The notes: generated by a model not told the origin, from the sequence alone. Shown: positions 1 to 9,664, counted from the stretch's first letter. The stretch is DNA of 14,772 nucleotides from Euperipatoides rowelli (GCA_003024985.2 PXIH01S0020141.1); one strand, 5' to 3'. Numbers and translations: made by a program.

Positions 1-961
1 GATTCAACTGACTTAAGATTCTACAAAAAAAAAAGCACTGGGTCTACTTATATAAATTAGTCATTAATATTGTACCCAGATACACTTAGTCCCTGCTTTA
101 AACTAGTTGAAATAGTTTCATTTAACACTTGCCTGCAGTAGGCTAACCCTCTTTGCCTTATATACAAACTACAGAACATTTATGCTTTTTTTTTCTTAAT
201 TGGTAAATAAATAATTTTCCTAGTAACTATTTGTACGTTATCGTAAAAGATTTGTTTTTATACTAAAGGAATTGGAATTCAAACAATATTATTACATCTG
301 AAGTACTGTTTTTTTAAAGATTTTCCTTCTTTCATTATAACTTAGCCTAATATACTGTAATGAACTGGGAGAAATGTTTTGAAAAAAAAAAATGAGTAAC
401 CTAATGTTTGTAAAGGTGTATTTCAACCCTTTATAAAACTAAAGAATAATTTTGAATACAATGATTCATTTTACCTTTTTTTTTTTCTAATATTCTAAAT
501 CATTTTAACTTAAAGGCTAAGATTATTCAACTGATTTCCTGCAATTATTTACTGTGAAATGTTTACAGTAGGCCTACAGTACCGGTATTTGTTTTAATAC
601 AGTATTTGTTTTAACTGCCATTTTTTAGAGCTATTCTTGAAACCAATAATGCTTATTAGCTTGTTACTAATGGGATTATAAGGTTCCAAATAGCGATGTT
701 TCCATTAGCACATACTTTTTTTTGGAACCAATTAAAAATGTTAATTGGACCAGGTGTATGCCTAGATTTTAAGCATTACTGTCCCTTATATCTTCTGCTT
801 TAAATCCATGATATTTTGGGTTATGGTTGATTGTTGAATTTAAGGGTAAATTTCAGCCTCCAGCTGGTTCTAGATGAAGCTATTATGTTAAGCTTTAATC
901 ATTTGTACATTCTTTATGAAGGCCTACCTATTCTAAGAATCCATATTTTTTTTTATTTCAG
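1..961 (+). other. Intron of perilipin gene 1 (left part cut off)
   Basis: AT-rich non-coding DNA that ends in the pyrimidine tract and AG of the exon at 962. It contains several A or T homopolymers, a perfect palindrome GTAGGCCTAC at 568-577, and an 18-bp-spaced duplication of 'gtatttgttttaa' at 585-614. No exon with perilipin-like coding content is seen, so the PAT-region exons should lie further left. Confidence 0.6.
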
Positions 962-1270
962 GTCCAAACTGTTAAAAATTATGGCTCAGCTAAAGTGTCT
1001 GCTGCTCTGGAAAGTGAAATGGGTAAAGAAGTCCTCAGTAAGGTTGAAGAAATATTAACAATTAGTGAAAAGTATTTGGATGTTGTTATACCACCTGTTG
1101 ATTGTGGATGTCAAGAAGTATCCGAGACTCCTAAGGATACTGTACAACGTTTAAGTGTGTTAACAAGCAAAGTCAACATGAGAATCCGTTGTCATGCTAT
1201 CCAGCAACTAAAACTTCTAAAAAGCAAAGCTGAAATTAAAATTGAAGAATTAAAAGCTGTTCTTGTTCTA
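962..1270 (+). CDS. Plin: Perilipin gene 1, internal exon (103 codons)
   Basis: The acceptor is a T-rich tract followed by 'atttcag' ending at 961, and the donor is 'ctag-taagt' with GT at 1271. The 309-nt exon starts and ends in phase 0. It encodes the linker after the PAT region ('ALESEMGKEVLSKVEEIL', 'SEKYLDVVIPPV'), an unusual Cys-Gly-Cys at 1103-1111, then 'RLSVLTSKVNMRIRCHA' and a Lys-rich helix ('LKLLKSKAEIKIEELK') that aligns with the perilipin 'RLGSLSERLRQHA...' helix. A short overlapping frame at 831-1058 is not coding, because the spliced frame is the one that continues into the next exon. Confidence 0.85.
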
Positions 1271-4200
1271 GTAAGTAAATCATTAGCATTTTAATAAAGT
1301 TGGTAGTCACATTAATTCTTTTCTCATTGTTACTGCCCCACCCCAAAAAAAAAGGCTGTTCCTATATAGTCACATTATTTCTTTTCTCATTACTGCCCCC
1401 CCCCCCCCACCCCCAATCAAAAAAATGTGGCAGTTTCCATATAAGCTATAGTACATACACATTTAACATTTATCAATTTTTGATTTGACTGGACAGTCTT
1501 TTTAGATTTATTTTTTAATCCTATCTCCCCTGACCCCCTTGTATCAACCATTAAACTATCAGCAAATACTTAGGAAAGAAAAAAACCCTATGATACTGTA
1601 ATCATTTACAATAGAAACTTACTGATTCAAAGAAATCCTAAATTCAGGTAGAACAGCTAGATAATTTGCCAGTTTCCCCTAATGCCTAGCTCTAACCACA
1701 TGTATGTGATTGAAATTTAATAGATGACATTAGTGGTCCTATTTCAAAATGTCTAATGGTAAACTACTGATTTTTTTTAATACCTATTTTAAAATTTTAT
1801 AAGTGGGCATTCCTGGTATAACAAATTTGACAAACTGATTTTTAAACAAGTTATTAATGAATTTAAAATGCCTAGCCTAATTATTTATTCTGACAATAGA
1901 ATGTGAATATCCATTACTAGTTGGCCAAATTTCTGGCTTGGTTTTAATAAGTGCACTTGAATCTGATTTTAAATGTATAGAATACAATGTTTGACTGGCT
2001 AAAAGGCCGTCAGTTTCTGTATAAAAGGCTTAGTTCTGTAGTTTTGATCTGAATGAGGGGGGGGGGGGGAGAGGGAGTCTACTTTGAAGGGTATTAAGGC
2101 CTGGTCAGACTGACTTTTGACAGAATAAATGTTGGTACAGAATGTAATGTCTCATACCTACACCTTAAAGCACAATAACTTGGCTAGCTAAAGGTACAAA
2201 TTTTGGAACTACTATAGCTTTTATCTACTGCTACATTTAAACTTTACCCTTATATACTAACTCAATTCTACAAAATAGTTTTGATCCAAATCTTAGGACT
2301 CTACCACTGATGGTATTTTTCTAGTAGTCTATACCAGTAGATTTTACAGTAGCCTATTAGCCAAATATGTATAAACTGTTTAATTAAACTAATTGCTGCT
2401 ATACTAATTTTTCAAATGTTTTTATTTAACTAGCTGAAAGAAAAATCCACTTCATCTATTAAGGTCTACAGTGAAAGGGTGCAGAATTTGTGGCAGGAAT
2501 TGAATCAAGACAATAACGAGGTTCAAAATTGGAAAGAAAAACTGTTACAGAAGGCTAGACTTTTAACTAAATCTTTAAGCCATATTTTCCAGCAAACAGG
2601 CAATGTGTTGTCTTACCTTTCAACCAAAGCAAAGAATAGCTTTTTAGAAGCTACTCAACAATTGGATAATCTCTACAATACATTCAAATTGGTAAGTAAT
2701 TTTTAATTTATTAATTTTATAATTTAAAAACCTTAATCATCTGTTCAATTTAAGTCTGTCAAGAGTGCAAAAATTTATTTCAGAACCTTTTTCCAACCTC
2801 CTTTCTCAATTTTTTTTTTTTTTCTAAAACTTCAAGAATCTATTGTTTAAGGTCTACAATTTTGGGAATTTTATAATTTTAATGCATCATTACTACATTT
2901 TGTTTATAAATCGGATCTATTCAACTGTAAATGTTCAAGTTAGGTTTCTAATATTTTGCAATAAATATAATTTCTCATTTTGTAACTGTCAACATTTTTA
3001 GCACAGTGTTTGTAAATTAACCAACCAGGTTTGCATTTTTAAATGGGTCTTTTAAAAATCTTAAATCATTGGAACATTTAAAGTTGCCACAAATACATTA
3101 CCATTTCACTTAAAATTTAATTTAATTTTATTAAATTCATGACTTAGTATTTTTGTAAACAGCTTATGTAATGGATTTTTTTATTTTTTTATTTTCAAAG
3201 ATAATTACTATAAAATTCCACTGGAAAAAAAAAATTTAAAATGCATAAATTTATTTAAAGATGACTATGGACAATGTTTTAAAGGAGAGGGAGCTAAGAC
3301 AATTATTTTAAAAATTGAATTGTAAATAACTTTTCTGGTAATTTTTATTTTAGTAAAAATCTTTGAAATTCAATCATTAAAAAATTAAAATCGTTACATT
3401 TGACCTTTTAAAACAAACCACAGCTAATCAAGATTGGTTACTAGATTACGTAGTCTTCTTGATTGCTAATTAACATTCCTATCAGTTTCATATCAGTTTT
3501 TTATTTGTTTAAAACAAGTAATTTTTTTTAAATTAATAAAATTCATTAATTATATCTAAATACTAGCAAGCAGTTTGCTAACAGTTTTTTAATGATTACT
3601 AAACCTGAATCTAGCATATTTATTTGTCTGTTAAAAACTTTTCATTTAATAAAATTCATATTTCCACTAAGAAATGATAATTTACAAACTTTCATTTACT
3701 ATGTACTGTACATATGGACTAGTCATCATTAATTTTTTGTGTGGGGGGGGGGGGGGTAGGTGGGTGACAGTATCTAAACTTATAAGGGATATCTGGCAGT
3801 TTGGTCTGTTTGTTAGCACTGGCATGTTAACTTAAGACATGCCTGATGGGTATTGGTTCATTCTCAGAATGCTCTTGGTAAAGATTTTTCTGAACTTATT
3901 TTCTTATTTAGTTATTCATTTAGTTAAATTTTTTATCTGTTTATATAATTTTTTGTAATGCTGAGTTTTATATATACAAACATTTATAGAAAGCCATTTG
4001 AATTAGAACTTCATATAGTCTAATATAGATGTTTAAATGGGAGGTTTCAGTAATTGTCTTACATAAATTTAAAAATAAAATAAAACTATGTCATTTGATC
4101 TTTTAAAGACTTCTTCTCAAAAGTTATATGGCAAAGTAGTCAAACTTTGGGTCTTGACATCTTAGTATATCTGTTAAAACTGACTTAATGAACTTTAGAA

Positions 4201-7200
4201 CAACAATTATTATATTTTACCTCAACTTTTGACTTTACAAGTAAAAAGTGACCAGAAAAAAATTTCCTAATATTCTAAAAATACACATTCTTGTATATTC
4301 TAAACATAGAAAGGGGCAAATGAAAAACATTCTAAAATATTTTTATTACTAATATTTTTATTTAAATTAGCCTTAAAATGTGAGTTATACCAGTTTGTTA
4401 AACTTTCTGAAATATAATTGCCATTTGACTCATTTTCCCATGCATGTTAGGCTATATGTTACATTCATCACTCGACACATTTTTGGCTTTCCATTTATAT
4501 TTCACTTCTGGAGCATCTCGTCAGTCCAGAATTAATCTGCTAGCATTGCAATAGTTCCATATTCCTTATTTAATGATTTTTGCTGATGGAATCTCTCGCC
4601 ATGTTCATCACTTACCACTCCACAGTTGTCTGGGGAAAGTCAGTTGAGACAAGTGCATTTTTAAGAACATGTGTACTAATTTGCTTAGGATAGCAGTAGA
4701 TTGTCAAGTTCTTTATAGTTTTCCCCAAAACTCTTTGATACAAGTTTGAAGGCATTCCAAGCTGTTTTCTCCTCACCTTTGATTACAGTTCAATGTTTGT
4801 CTAAAAGGATTCTGGATTTGTGGGCCAATGATGGCATATTTGATTTTGGTTTCTAATTCTAGTCAATTTTTCCTTGGTAGCCGAGATTTCATCTTTGTCA
4901 ATAGCTTTAACAAAATTCTTTTGTAATGTAGAACTTAATTTTGCTTGGCCCCACTAGTAGACTGAATAACATTTTTGACTCTGGTTCTAATGATTTTCTT
5001 CAGGCCATAATTCTTTAGTGTAATGATTAGACTCAGCTCTATTATCCCATTTTAACATCTCTTTTGTAGGCTATATCCCTATTGCAATCCAAGCACAATG
5101 GCTATAACTTAGTCCCCACCAATCTGCCATTGGTGTTCCTTATAGTTAATAGCTGCCATTAGTATGTTCATATTAAATGTCTCCTTATTTGGACCAGTGT
5201 AATTATGGGTAAACATTGCCATTAGGAAACACTTGCTTTAGAAGAATCTAAGTATCCAAGTCTTGGGATTGTGGTCAATTTTGAACAAATACATTAAAAC
5301 CTTGATGTTGGAGCATACCACACGGTTTAAATGTAAACTTTAAACTGTAAAATATAAATTTTTTCCATTTGATTGTTGTAGGCTATACAATTTTAAAATA
5401 GCTTAAGAAATTGTTTGAAGTTGCTCCCCCTCCACATAAGTATCTGAAATTGCTTGCTTAGTTGCATACAAAAAAAAAATCAAATGTTACAATGTTCTTA
5501 AATGTATGATTGGGTAGTATAAATAAAATGATTGGTACTTGGAAGTTTGGCATAAATTGCAACCCTTCTCCCATCATTTCATCTCTAAAAGTTTTCTGAA
5601 ATTGTGAGTTAGTATTTAATTGACAATTAAATACTAAGTACAATTAATGGTATATTTAAAATGTTTATTGGTACTTGGTGGGGGGGGGGGGGTGTCAACT
5701 TCACACATGCTTGAGAAATTTAATTCCAATTTGTACTATAACAATTAGAATTTTTATTCCACTCGCAAGTGTCTTTTAATTAGTCTCTAATAACTAACTA
5801 TAGATGGAAATACTTATTTATACAGTATTTTGGCATTCCATATTTCAACTGTTAATAAGACCTATAGAGACATTAACAAAAAAAAATTTGAAGCTTAGAA
5901 TGCTATTACATATGCAGACCAATGGTAACTTTTTTAAATATGCCTAATATATAGATAGAATTGTTTTTTTAATACTTGCAAGTTATGAACAAGATCTTGC
6001 TTGACTCCATAACTTTCACTTTTACAAACTTACCCAATTTTAACTTCTGGCAAATTTATAAATTATTCAGGAGTAAAAACCCTTCAATATGACAAACACT
6101 TTAGACTGGGAATTTTAAGTGACACAAGTAAGACAGATCGTTTAAGTTTTAAGCGTAGTCAATTGCATTGGATCGTACAATCCTAGTGGATTATACGAGT
6201 GAAGAAAAGGCCAAACCAAAAGATTTTAATCAATTAAGCATATAGTTCTTATTTATTTTTTAGATACTTGCTCTACCCACCAACCATGAACAAAAAAATT
6301 ATTTGGAAATGTACCCATATGCTTTTTTTAAATCTGCTTATGAATTATTTTTATTTCCTTAGCCTAACACATGTATTAATTTTTTTTTACACATGTTTAT
6401 TTCATTTTATTTCATTTCCAGACATCTGGTGAAATTACCGATGCTGTTCTCACACTTGCGCAACACAATATTCAAAAACTCCATGCAGTTATAGCCATTT
6501 CAGGCAACGTTTTAAATTTAAAGCCAAACGTAAGTATTTTTTTATTTTTATCTAATGTAAAGTCATACATTTTTATGCTGCTAAACAAGTTTAGCCACAT
6601 AAAAACTATACAGAAATGACAACACACCTTGTCCATTCGTCTACATCAAGNTGTTAAGGCACAACCAACCAAATAAACTTATTTTACATATTCCTCCAAT
6701 TGTACTTTGAACTAGTTGGTTTTGTTTCTTCTAAAACAGTTTTAACAAATTTCTATTTAATGATATTTTAATATTAAATTTGTTGTCTTTGGTCTATTGT
6801 AACATTTTTCTTAATCACCTACTTTGTAAAATATTCATTATATGCTAGGTCTTGCACTGCCTTGCCCTTTCCTTAAATTTTTAATTTTTTCATTCCTTTT
6901 TATTCTTTAAGATTGTTAGCAATTTTTTACAATGTCCTTTTCCCTATAAAACTACTTATTACTAATTCATAACTGAAATTTGACAATAAATTAAGATTGT
7001 GGTATTTGTCTAGTTAATGCATCGTTTCTTTAACTTTAGTATTTATGAATCGCATTCAACTTTTCAGGTAAAAGAATCTGAAACCTTCAATGAATTACCA
7101 TCAGATGGCACTGAGAAACCAAAGCTAGATGATTTGCATCATACAGAAAGTACCGAATTACAAGAAAAGATTGAGGATTCAAATCATAATGAAGCTGAAT

Positions 7201-7214
7201 TACAAATGGGATGA
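962..7214 (+). CDS. Plin: Perilipin-like lipid-droplet protein, C-terminal 273 residues (partial, spliced)
   Basis: Four coding exons joined as 962-1270, 2434-2691, 6422-6529 and 7068-7214 give one continuous frame of 273 residues ending in TGA. Every junction has AG/GTAAGT-type sites and every intron is phase 0. The order of elements matches animal perilipins 2 and 3: an acidic 'ESE.GK.VLSKVEEIL...SEKYLDVVIPPV' segment (compare the '..EEW.D..LP.T' segment of perilipins), then 'RLSVLTSKV' and a basic amphipathic helix, then 'VQNLWQELNQ' (compare 'LHQMWLSWNQ'), then long helices of the C-terminal four-helix bundle, then a short acidic tail. Perilipins coat cytosolic lipid droplets and gate access of lipases to triglyceride. 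The N-terminal PAT region and the start codon must lie left of the window. Family assignment is from remembered family features; the exact subfamily is not determined. A convergent paralogue starts its coding end at 13254. Confidence 0.87.
1304..1443. repeat. Two-copy tandem duplication (about 63 and 77 bp) with expanded C tract
   Basis: Copy 1 (1304-1366) and copy 2 (1367-1443) both run 'tagtcacatta.ttcttttctcat', a C/A-rich middle, 'ggc(t/a)gtt.cc.ata'. In copy 1 the middle is CCCCACCCC plus A9. In copy 2 it has grown to C13, A, C5 with an interrupted A run. It starts 34 bases inside the intron after the exon ending at 1270. The short open frame across it is a by-product. Confidence 0.75.
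1444..2433 (+). other. Rest of perilipin intron, with G13 run
   Basis: Intronic, AT-rich. It contains a G13 run at 2057-2069 followed by 'agaggg', and ends with the acceptor 'tttaactag'. No coding or RNA gene is recognised. Confidence 0.55.
2434..2691 (+). CDS. Plin: Perilipin gene 1, internal exon (86 codons)
   Basis: The acceptor 'tttaactag' ends at 2433 and the donor 'ttg|gtaagt' starts at 2692. The 258-nt exon is phase 0 at both ends. It encodes 'VQNLWQELNQ', the Trp-containing motif that in perilipin 3 reads close to 'LHQMWLSWNQ', then two amphipathic helices ('LLTKSLSHIFQQ', 'AKNSFLEATQQLDNLYNTF') that correspond to the first helices of the C-terminal bundle. No signal peptide or membrane segment is seen, as expected for a lipid-droplet surface protein. 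Confidence 0.86.
2692..4464 (+). other. Large perilipin intron, left part: AT-rich, G14 run, small hairpin
   Basis: Very AT-rich intron with many A/T homopolymers. A G14 run sits at 3743-3756. An imperfect inverted repeat pairs 'agctaatcaaga' (3422-3433) with 'tcttgattgct' (3457-3467). No exon is needed here, because the flanking perilipin exons join directly in phase 0 at the expected place in the helix bundle. Confidence 0.55.
4465..5300 (-). pseudogene. Decayed ORF of an arthropod repeat-associated protein family, inside the perilipin intron
   Basis: On the minus strand, three frames in turn give short stretches in the order of one protein family that I know from many arthropod gene models (large, unnamed, repeat-like, with a 'VSDEHGERFHQ' signature). 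In order from high to low coordinates these are: HNPKTWIL (5273-5253), INYKEHQWQIGGD (about 5153-5115), KWDNRAESNHYTKELWP (5052-5002), NFVKAIDKDE (4917-4888), KIKYAIIGPQI (4847-4815), EEKTAWNAFKLV..FGENYKEL (about 4777-4690), CGVVSDEHGERFHQ (about 4621-4583), MLAD-stop-FW (4546 down) and APEVKYKWK (near 4500). Several frame changes and in-frame stops separate them, so it is dead. It is likely a transposon-borne or dispersed gene copy; which element carries it is unknown to me. No terminal repeats or target duplications were found. Confidence 0.72.
5609..5637. repeat. Perfect 14-bp inverted repeat with 1-nt spacer
   Basis: The arm 'ttagtatttaattg' (5609-5622), one A, then its exact reverse complement (5624-5637). 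The flanking bases do not pair. It lies about 310 bp from the decayed ORF in the same intron. It could be a chance AT-rich palindrome, a cruciform-prone site or a relic of an element end. Confidence 0.85.
6173..6198. repeat. Short hairpin, 11-bp arms and TAGT loop
   Basis: 'tcgtacaatcc' (6173-6183) faces 'ggattatacga' (6188-6198), with one mismatch and a 4-base loop. The function is unknown and it is within the range of chance for this much AT-rich sequence. Confidence 0.6.
6422..6529 (+). CDS. Plin: Perilipin gene 1, internal exon (36 codons)
   Basis: The acceptor is a long T-rich tract plus 'atttccag' ending at 6421, and the donor is 'aac|gtaagt' at 6530. The 108-nt, phase 0-0 exon encodes 'TSGEITDAVLTLAQHNIQKL' and an Ile/Val/Ala-rich end. 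This is the last bundle helix (compare 'DLSSSILAQSRERV' of perilipin 3). The paralogous exon at 13510-13626 on the minus strand shares GEITDA..T.AQ.N.Q.L at the same position, with about 13 of 24 residues identical in the core. Confidence 0.85.
6530..7067 (+). other. Perilipin intron of 538 bp
   Basis: AT-rich sequence between GTAAGT at 6530 and 'acttttcag' at 7067. An ambiguous base N occurs at 6651. The equivalent intron of the facing paralogue is only 121 bases. Nothing else is recognised. Confidence 0.65.
7068..7214 (+). CDS. Plin: Perilipin gene 1, last coding exon with acidic tail (48 codons plus stop)
   Basis: The acceptor 'caacttttcag' ends at 7067. The frame continues in phase 0 and ends with TGA at 7212-7214. 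The product is a hydrophilic acidic tail with 'ELPSDGT' and the closing 'KIEDSNHNEAELQMG'. The same landmarks occur in the last exon of the facing gene ('ESPADGT', 'KVEDSDHSEIDELQM'), which confirms that this exon is real despite its low complexity. The upstream in-frame ATG at 7017 lies in the intron and is not a start. Confidence 0.82.
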   Translation, partial: VKESETFNELPSDGTEKPKLDDLHHTESTELQEKIEDSNHNEAELQMG

Positions 7215-7304
7215 ATAGAATTTTAATCATTTTTTTTTAAATTATTTAACTTAACTTAAATATTTTACTCATAACTTTATTTATTTTTTTATTTTTGTAA
7301 TAAA
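7215..7304 (+). terminator. 3' UTR and polyadenylation signal of perilipin gene 1
   Basis: AATAAA lies at 7299-7304, 85 bases after the stop codon, and is followed by a T/G-rich stretch (7310-7325) that can serve as the downstream element. The first part of the UTR ('aatagaattttaa', a T run, 'atttaact') and the signal context ('ttttgtaataa...agcttat') recur in the 3' UTR of the facing paralogue. Confidence 0.7.
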
Positions 7305-8860
7305 GATAGCTTATTTTGTTTCTTTTGAACATAGCTTTAATTTATTTTATAAATATTTTACACTTGCTAAGAATATATTAACCTAAAATATGAATGTTAA
7401 AATATTGGATGAACTTCTAAAACAAGATTATTAATCTAATAGTTCAACTTGCAGTATATAGAAATAAAACTTATTATAAAACACCGTTTTATAGTTTGAG
7501 AATTGATAAAGTTCAAATCTGTTTTGGCTAGGGCTAATTTTAATTCCTGAGGGGGCCTATCGTTTACTTGTCATTTACCTAGAATTACAAAGTGGAGAAA
7601 TAATAGTTGTTCCACTTCACCCCCCCCCCTCTCTCCCAAAAACTCTTCTATTTTTGTTTCATAAGATGTATGAATTTTAATACTACATTTTTTTAATTTC
7701 AAACCTATTAAATTTAAAAATTTAAAATTAACACTCAGTTGGTCCTGCATAGACCCATTATTAAAAATATTTTAGTTCTGATTCATACTGTATACATTGT
7801 ATATGTACTGCATATTCATACAGTAATAGCTTTGCTTATTCATGCACATGTTGGCCTCATAAGACACACACAACTAACATTGTATTCATAGTGTACTAGT
7901 GTAACCTTACTTAGCTCATGCAGTGGAAGTAAACGCACAAACCCCATTATTAAGATTGTTCATCAAACACAGTAACGTTGCTGCATTTATTCTTGCTTGT
8001 TCATTGTCCACAAACTCCATTGTTTCATTCTTAAAGGGAGAACTTACCTATTACATAGATGCAAACTTTATTTGCTCATTCATCACTCTGATTGTGTAAT
8101 TGTACACCCTACATTTCTTTACTTTGAAAATTTCAAAATAAAATTAAGGAGGGGTCTGGAAAACGTAGCCTATACATTGTAACCTTTAAAGAATAGTGTA
8201 CCCATTCATCATACTTCACAATGCATGAAAATTTAAAAATCCTTGTGGTGGGAGGGTAAGGGGAGGAGCAATGATGGTCAGGGATGATCGGTCATGTGCA
8301 ACATTGTAACGGTAAAACTCAAGTTCATAAGATAAAAATTATATAGAAATATTAAATGGGATGGGCGGTTTCTTCGGATTAGACTGTTTAGAAATCAGTA
8401 TTAAAAAAAAAATATATATATGAATGTGTCTAAATAAATGGTTCTATACCCCAAATTTAAAATTTCGGAAAACTCACTATCCTAAAATTCAATCCTGGGT
8501 CTAAGGAAACCTGTGGCTTTGATTTTGGTACTGTCTTCGATGGTGGTTGAGACAAACTTTGATAATTATTATACACATGAGAATCATTTAGTCTAGCATA
8601 CAGAGGAGTTCCCACTGCAATTGATTGTGTTTATTGAGGTCCATAGTAATGACTTTTTAATGTTGCAATATTGCCATTAGGGTTTTATAGTTGGCATAAA
8701 TGTCCAGGTTTATCAGTTAACTCATGGCTGGACAGTAAATTTCAGAGCTTGTGTTTTTTTTTTTACATGACTCAAATGACAGCTGCCTTATTTCTTTTTA
8801 CTTACCTTCATTCTTACCTAAATCATTTATGCATCACCTTTTCTACCTGCTACACAAGGA
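7305..8860. other. Intergenic AT-rich stretch with simple repeats
   Basis: No gene is recognised. It contains a C10 run (7620-7629) followed by 'tctctccc', recurring but irregular 'ttgctt.ttcat' and 'acattgta' words between about 7780 and 8300, a G-rich patch near 8246-8300, and an A10(TA)n patch at 8402-8420. The plus-strand open frames at 7997-8182 and 8671-8904 show no family resemblance, no splice support and biased AT-rich composition. Confidence 0.5.
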
Positions 8861-8941
8861 AGCTGCTGACTAGTCTTGTGCTCTGTAGCCATGACGGCAA
8901 TTGAATAGTTCAGTTACCATAGTTGAATTGAGAGACATTAC

Positions 8942-9045
8942 CTTGTCAGGGTGGTAGGTGCTGATAAATGTCATGTACCCAGCAGACATATGCATATCCA
9001 CTGGCACTTCTCCAGGTGGCTTCCAATGAGTGGGTGTCTTTTTTA
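8942..9045 (-). other. Possible orphan exon or gene fragment, unknown product
   Basis: On the minus strand a 104-nt block lies between a plausible acceptor ('ggtttgtccag', AG at 9047-9046) and a donor-like 'gacaag|gtaatg' (GT at 8941-8940). In phase 2 it reads about 34 codons with coding-like, non-repetitive content ('THWKPPGEVPVDMHMSAGYM' then 'TFISTYHPDK'), and its base composition is less AT-rich than the surroundings. I do not recognise the family. It could be one exon of an unseen minus-strand gene, a relic of one, or chance. Confidence 0.25.
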
Positions 9046-9070
9046 CTGGACAAACCAACAATCCTTAAAT

Positions 9071-9116
9071 TTCTAATTCCTAATTAATAAAAATTTTCTA
9101 ATTCCTAATTAATAAA
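9071..9116. repeat. Two-copy tandem repeat, 25-bp period
   Basis: A 21-base unit ('ttctaattcctaattaataa' plus a) occurs at 9071-9091 and again at 9096-9116, exact in both, separated by 'aatt'. It borders the possible exon fragment. Confidence 0.9.
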
Positions 9117-9380
9117 TGTCTAAGTGTAATAGTTTCTTAATTGGTTTTTATCATTTTCACAATTTCTGACAGCCCAACTAACTAACCAAACATTTAATGT
9201 TACTGGATTAAATGGAGCTACAGAATTTGTTATTAAATACTATACTCAGATCCATTATGTAAGATCAGGAATGGGGTATGTCTGTAATGGGACCTTAAGT
9301 TTAATGGGTTTTTTAATTTCATGTCTACTTTACTGTTATGTCATCTTTCTACAAAATGGATATTTTTATGCCTTTTCAAC

Positions 9381-9429
9381 ACAATTTGATTTGAAGCAAA
9401 ACCAAAAATATTGTTTCAAATCAAATTGT
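9381..9429. repeat. Near-perfect hairpin, 19-bp stem and 11-nt loop
   Basis: 'acaatttgatttgaagcaa' (9381-9399) pairs with 'ttgtttcaaatcaaattgt' (9411-9429). The only non-Watson-Crick position is G facing T, a G-U wobble in plus-strand RNA. Flanking bases do not pair. It is shorter than a typical animal pre-miRNA stem; a foldback relic or cruciform is an alternative. Confidence 0.85.
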
Positions 9430-9664
9430 CTTGGTGCGATATTTATCTAAATTATTTTTATTTTACAAAGTTGTATTTATTTATGTATAAAAACTAATGG
9501 TCTACATACAGTTTTATATCATAAATTGGATTTCTGTTTGATACTCTATCTTTATACACTGCTTTTTATAAATTGATTTTTTAAATATTTTAACTTGGAC
9601 ATCTGAATTTTAATTTTGTTTGAATAATGAAATTATTTTTTTAAAAAAAATGAGCTATCGCATG

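Larger units (their letters stand above)
5301..6421 (+). other. Large perilipin intron, right part, with palindromes and G13 run
   Basis: AT-rich intron ending in a long T-rich tract and AG at 6421. It holds a 29-bp perfect palindrome (5609-5637), a G13 run (5680-5692) in 'ttggtacttggtg', which echoes 'ttggtacttgg' at 5533, and a short hairpin at 6173-6198. The minus-strand open frame at 5458-5643 has no coding character. Confidence 0.55.

Noticed and set aside
831-1058. Open frame of 75 codons
   Set aside because: It overlaps the perilipin exon in another frame and runs through the splice acceptor at 961; the spliced frame continues into later exons and matches the family.
1300-1488. Open frame of 62 codons after the first visible exon
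   Set aside because: It is produced by the tandem duplication and C/A homopolymers in the intron.
5458-5643. Minus-strand open frame in the large intron
   Set aside because: It contains the perfect palindrome and AT-rich simple sequence, with no family resemblance and no splice context.
7017-7067. ATG-initiated extension upstream of the last perilipin exon
   Set aside because: The stretch is intron up to the AG at 7067; the paralogue lacks it and the exon joins in frame at 7068.
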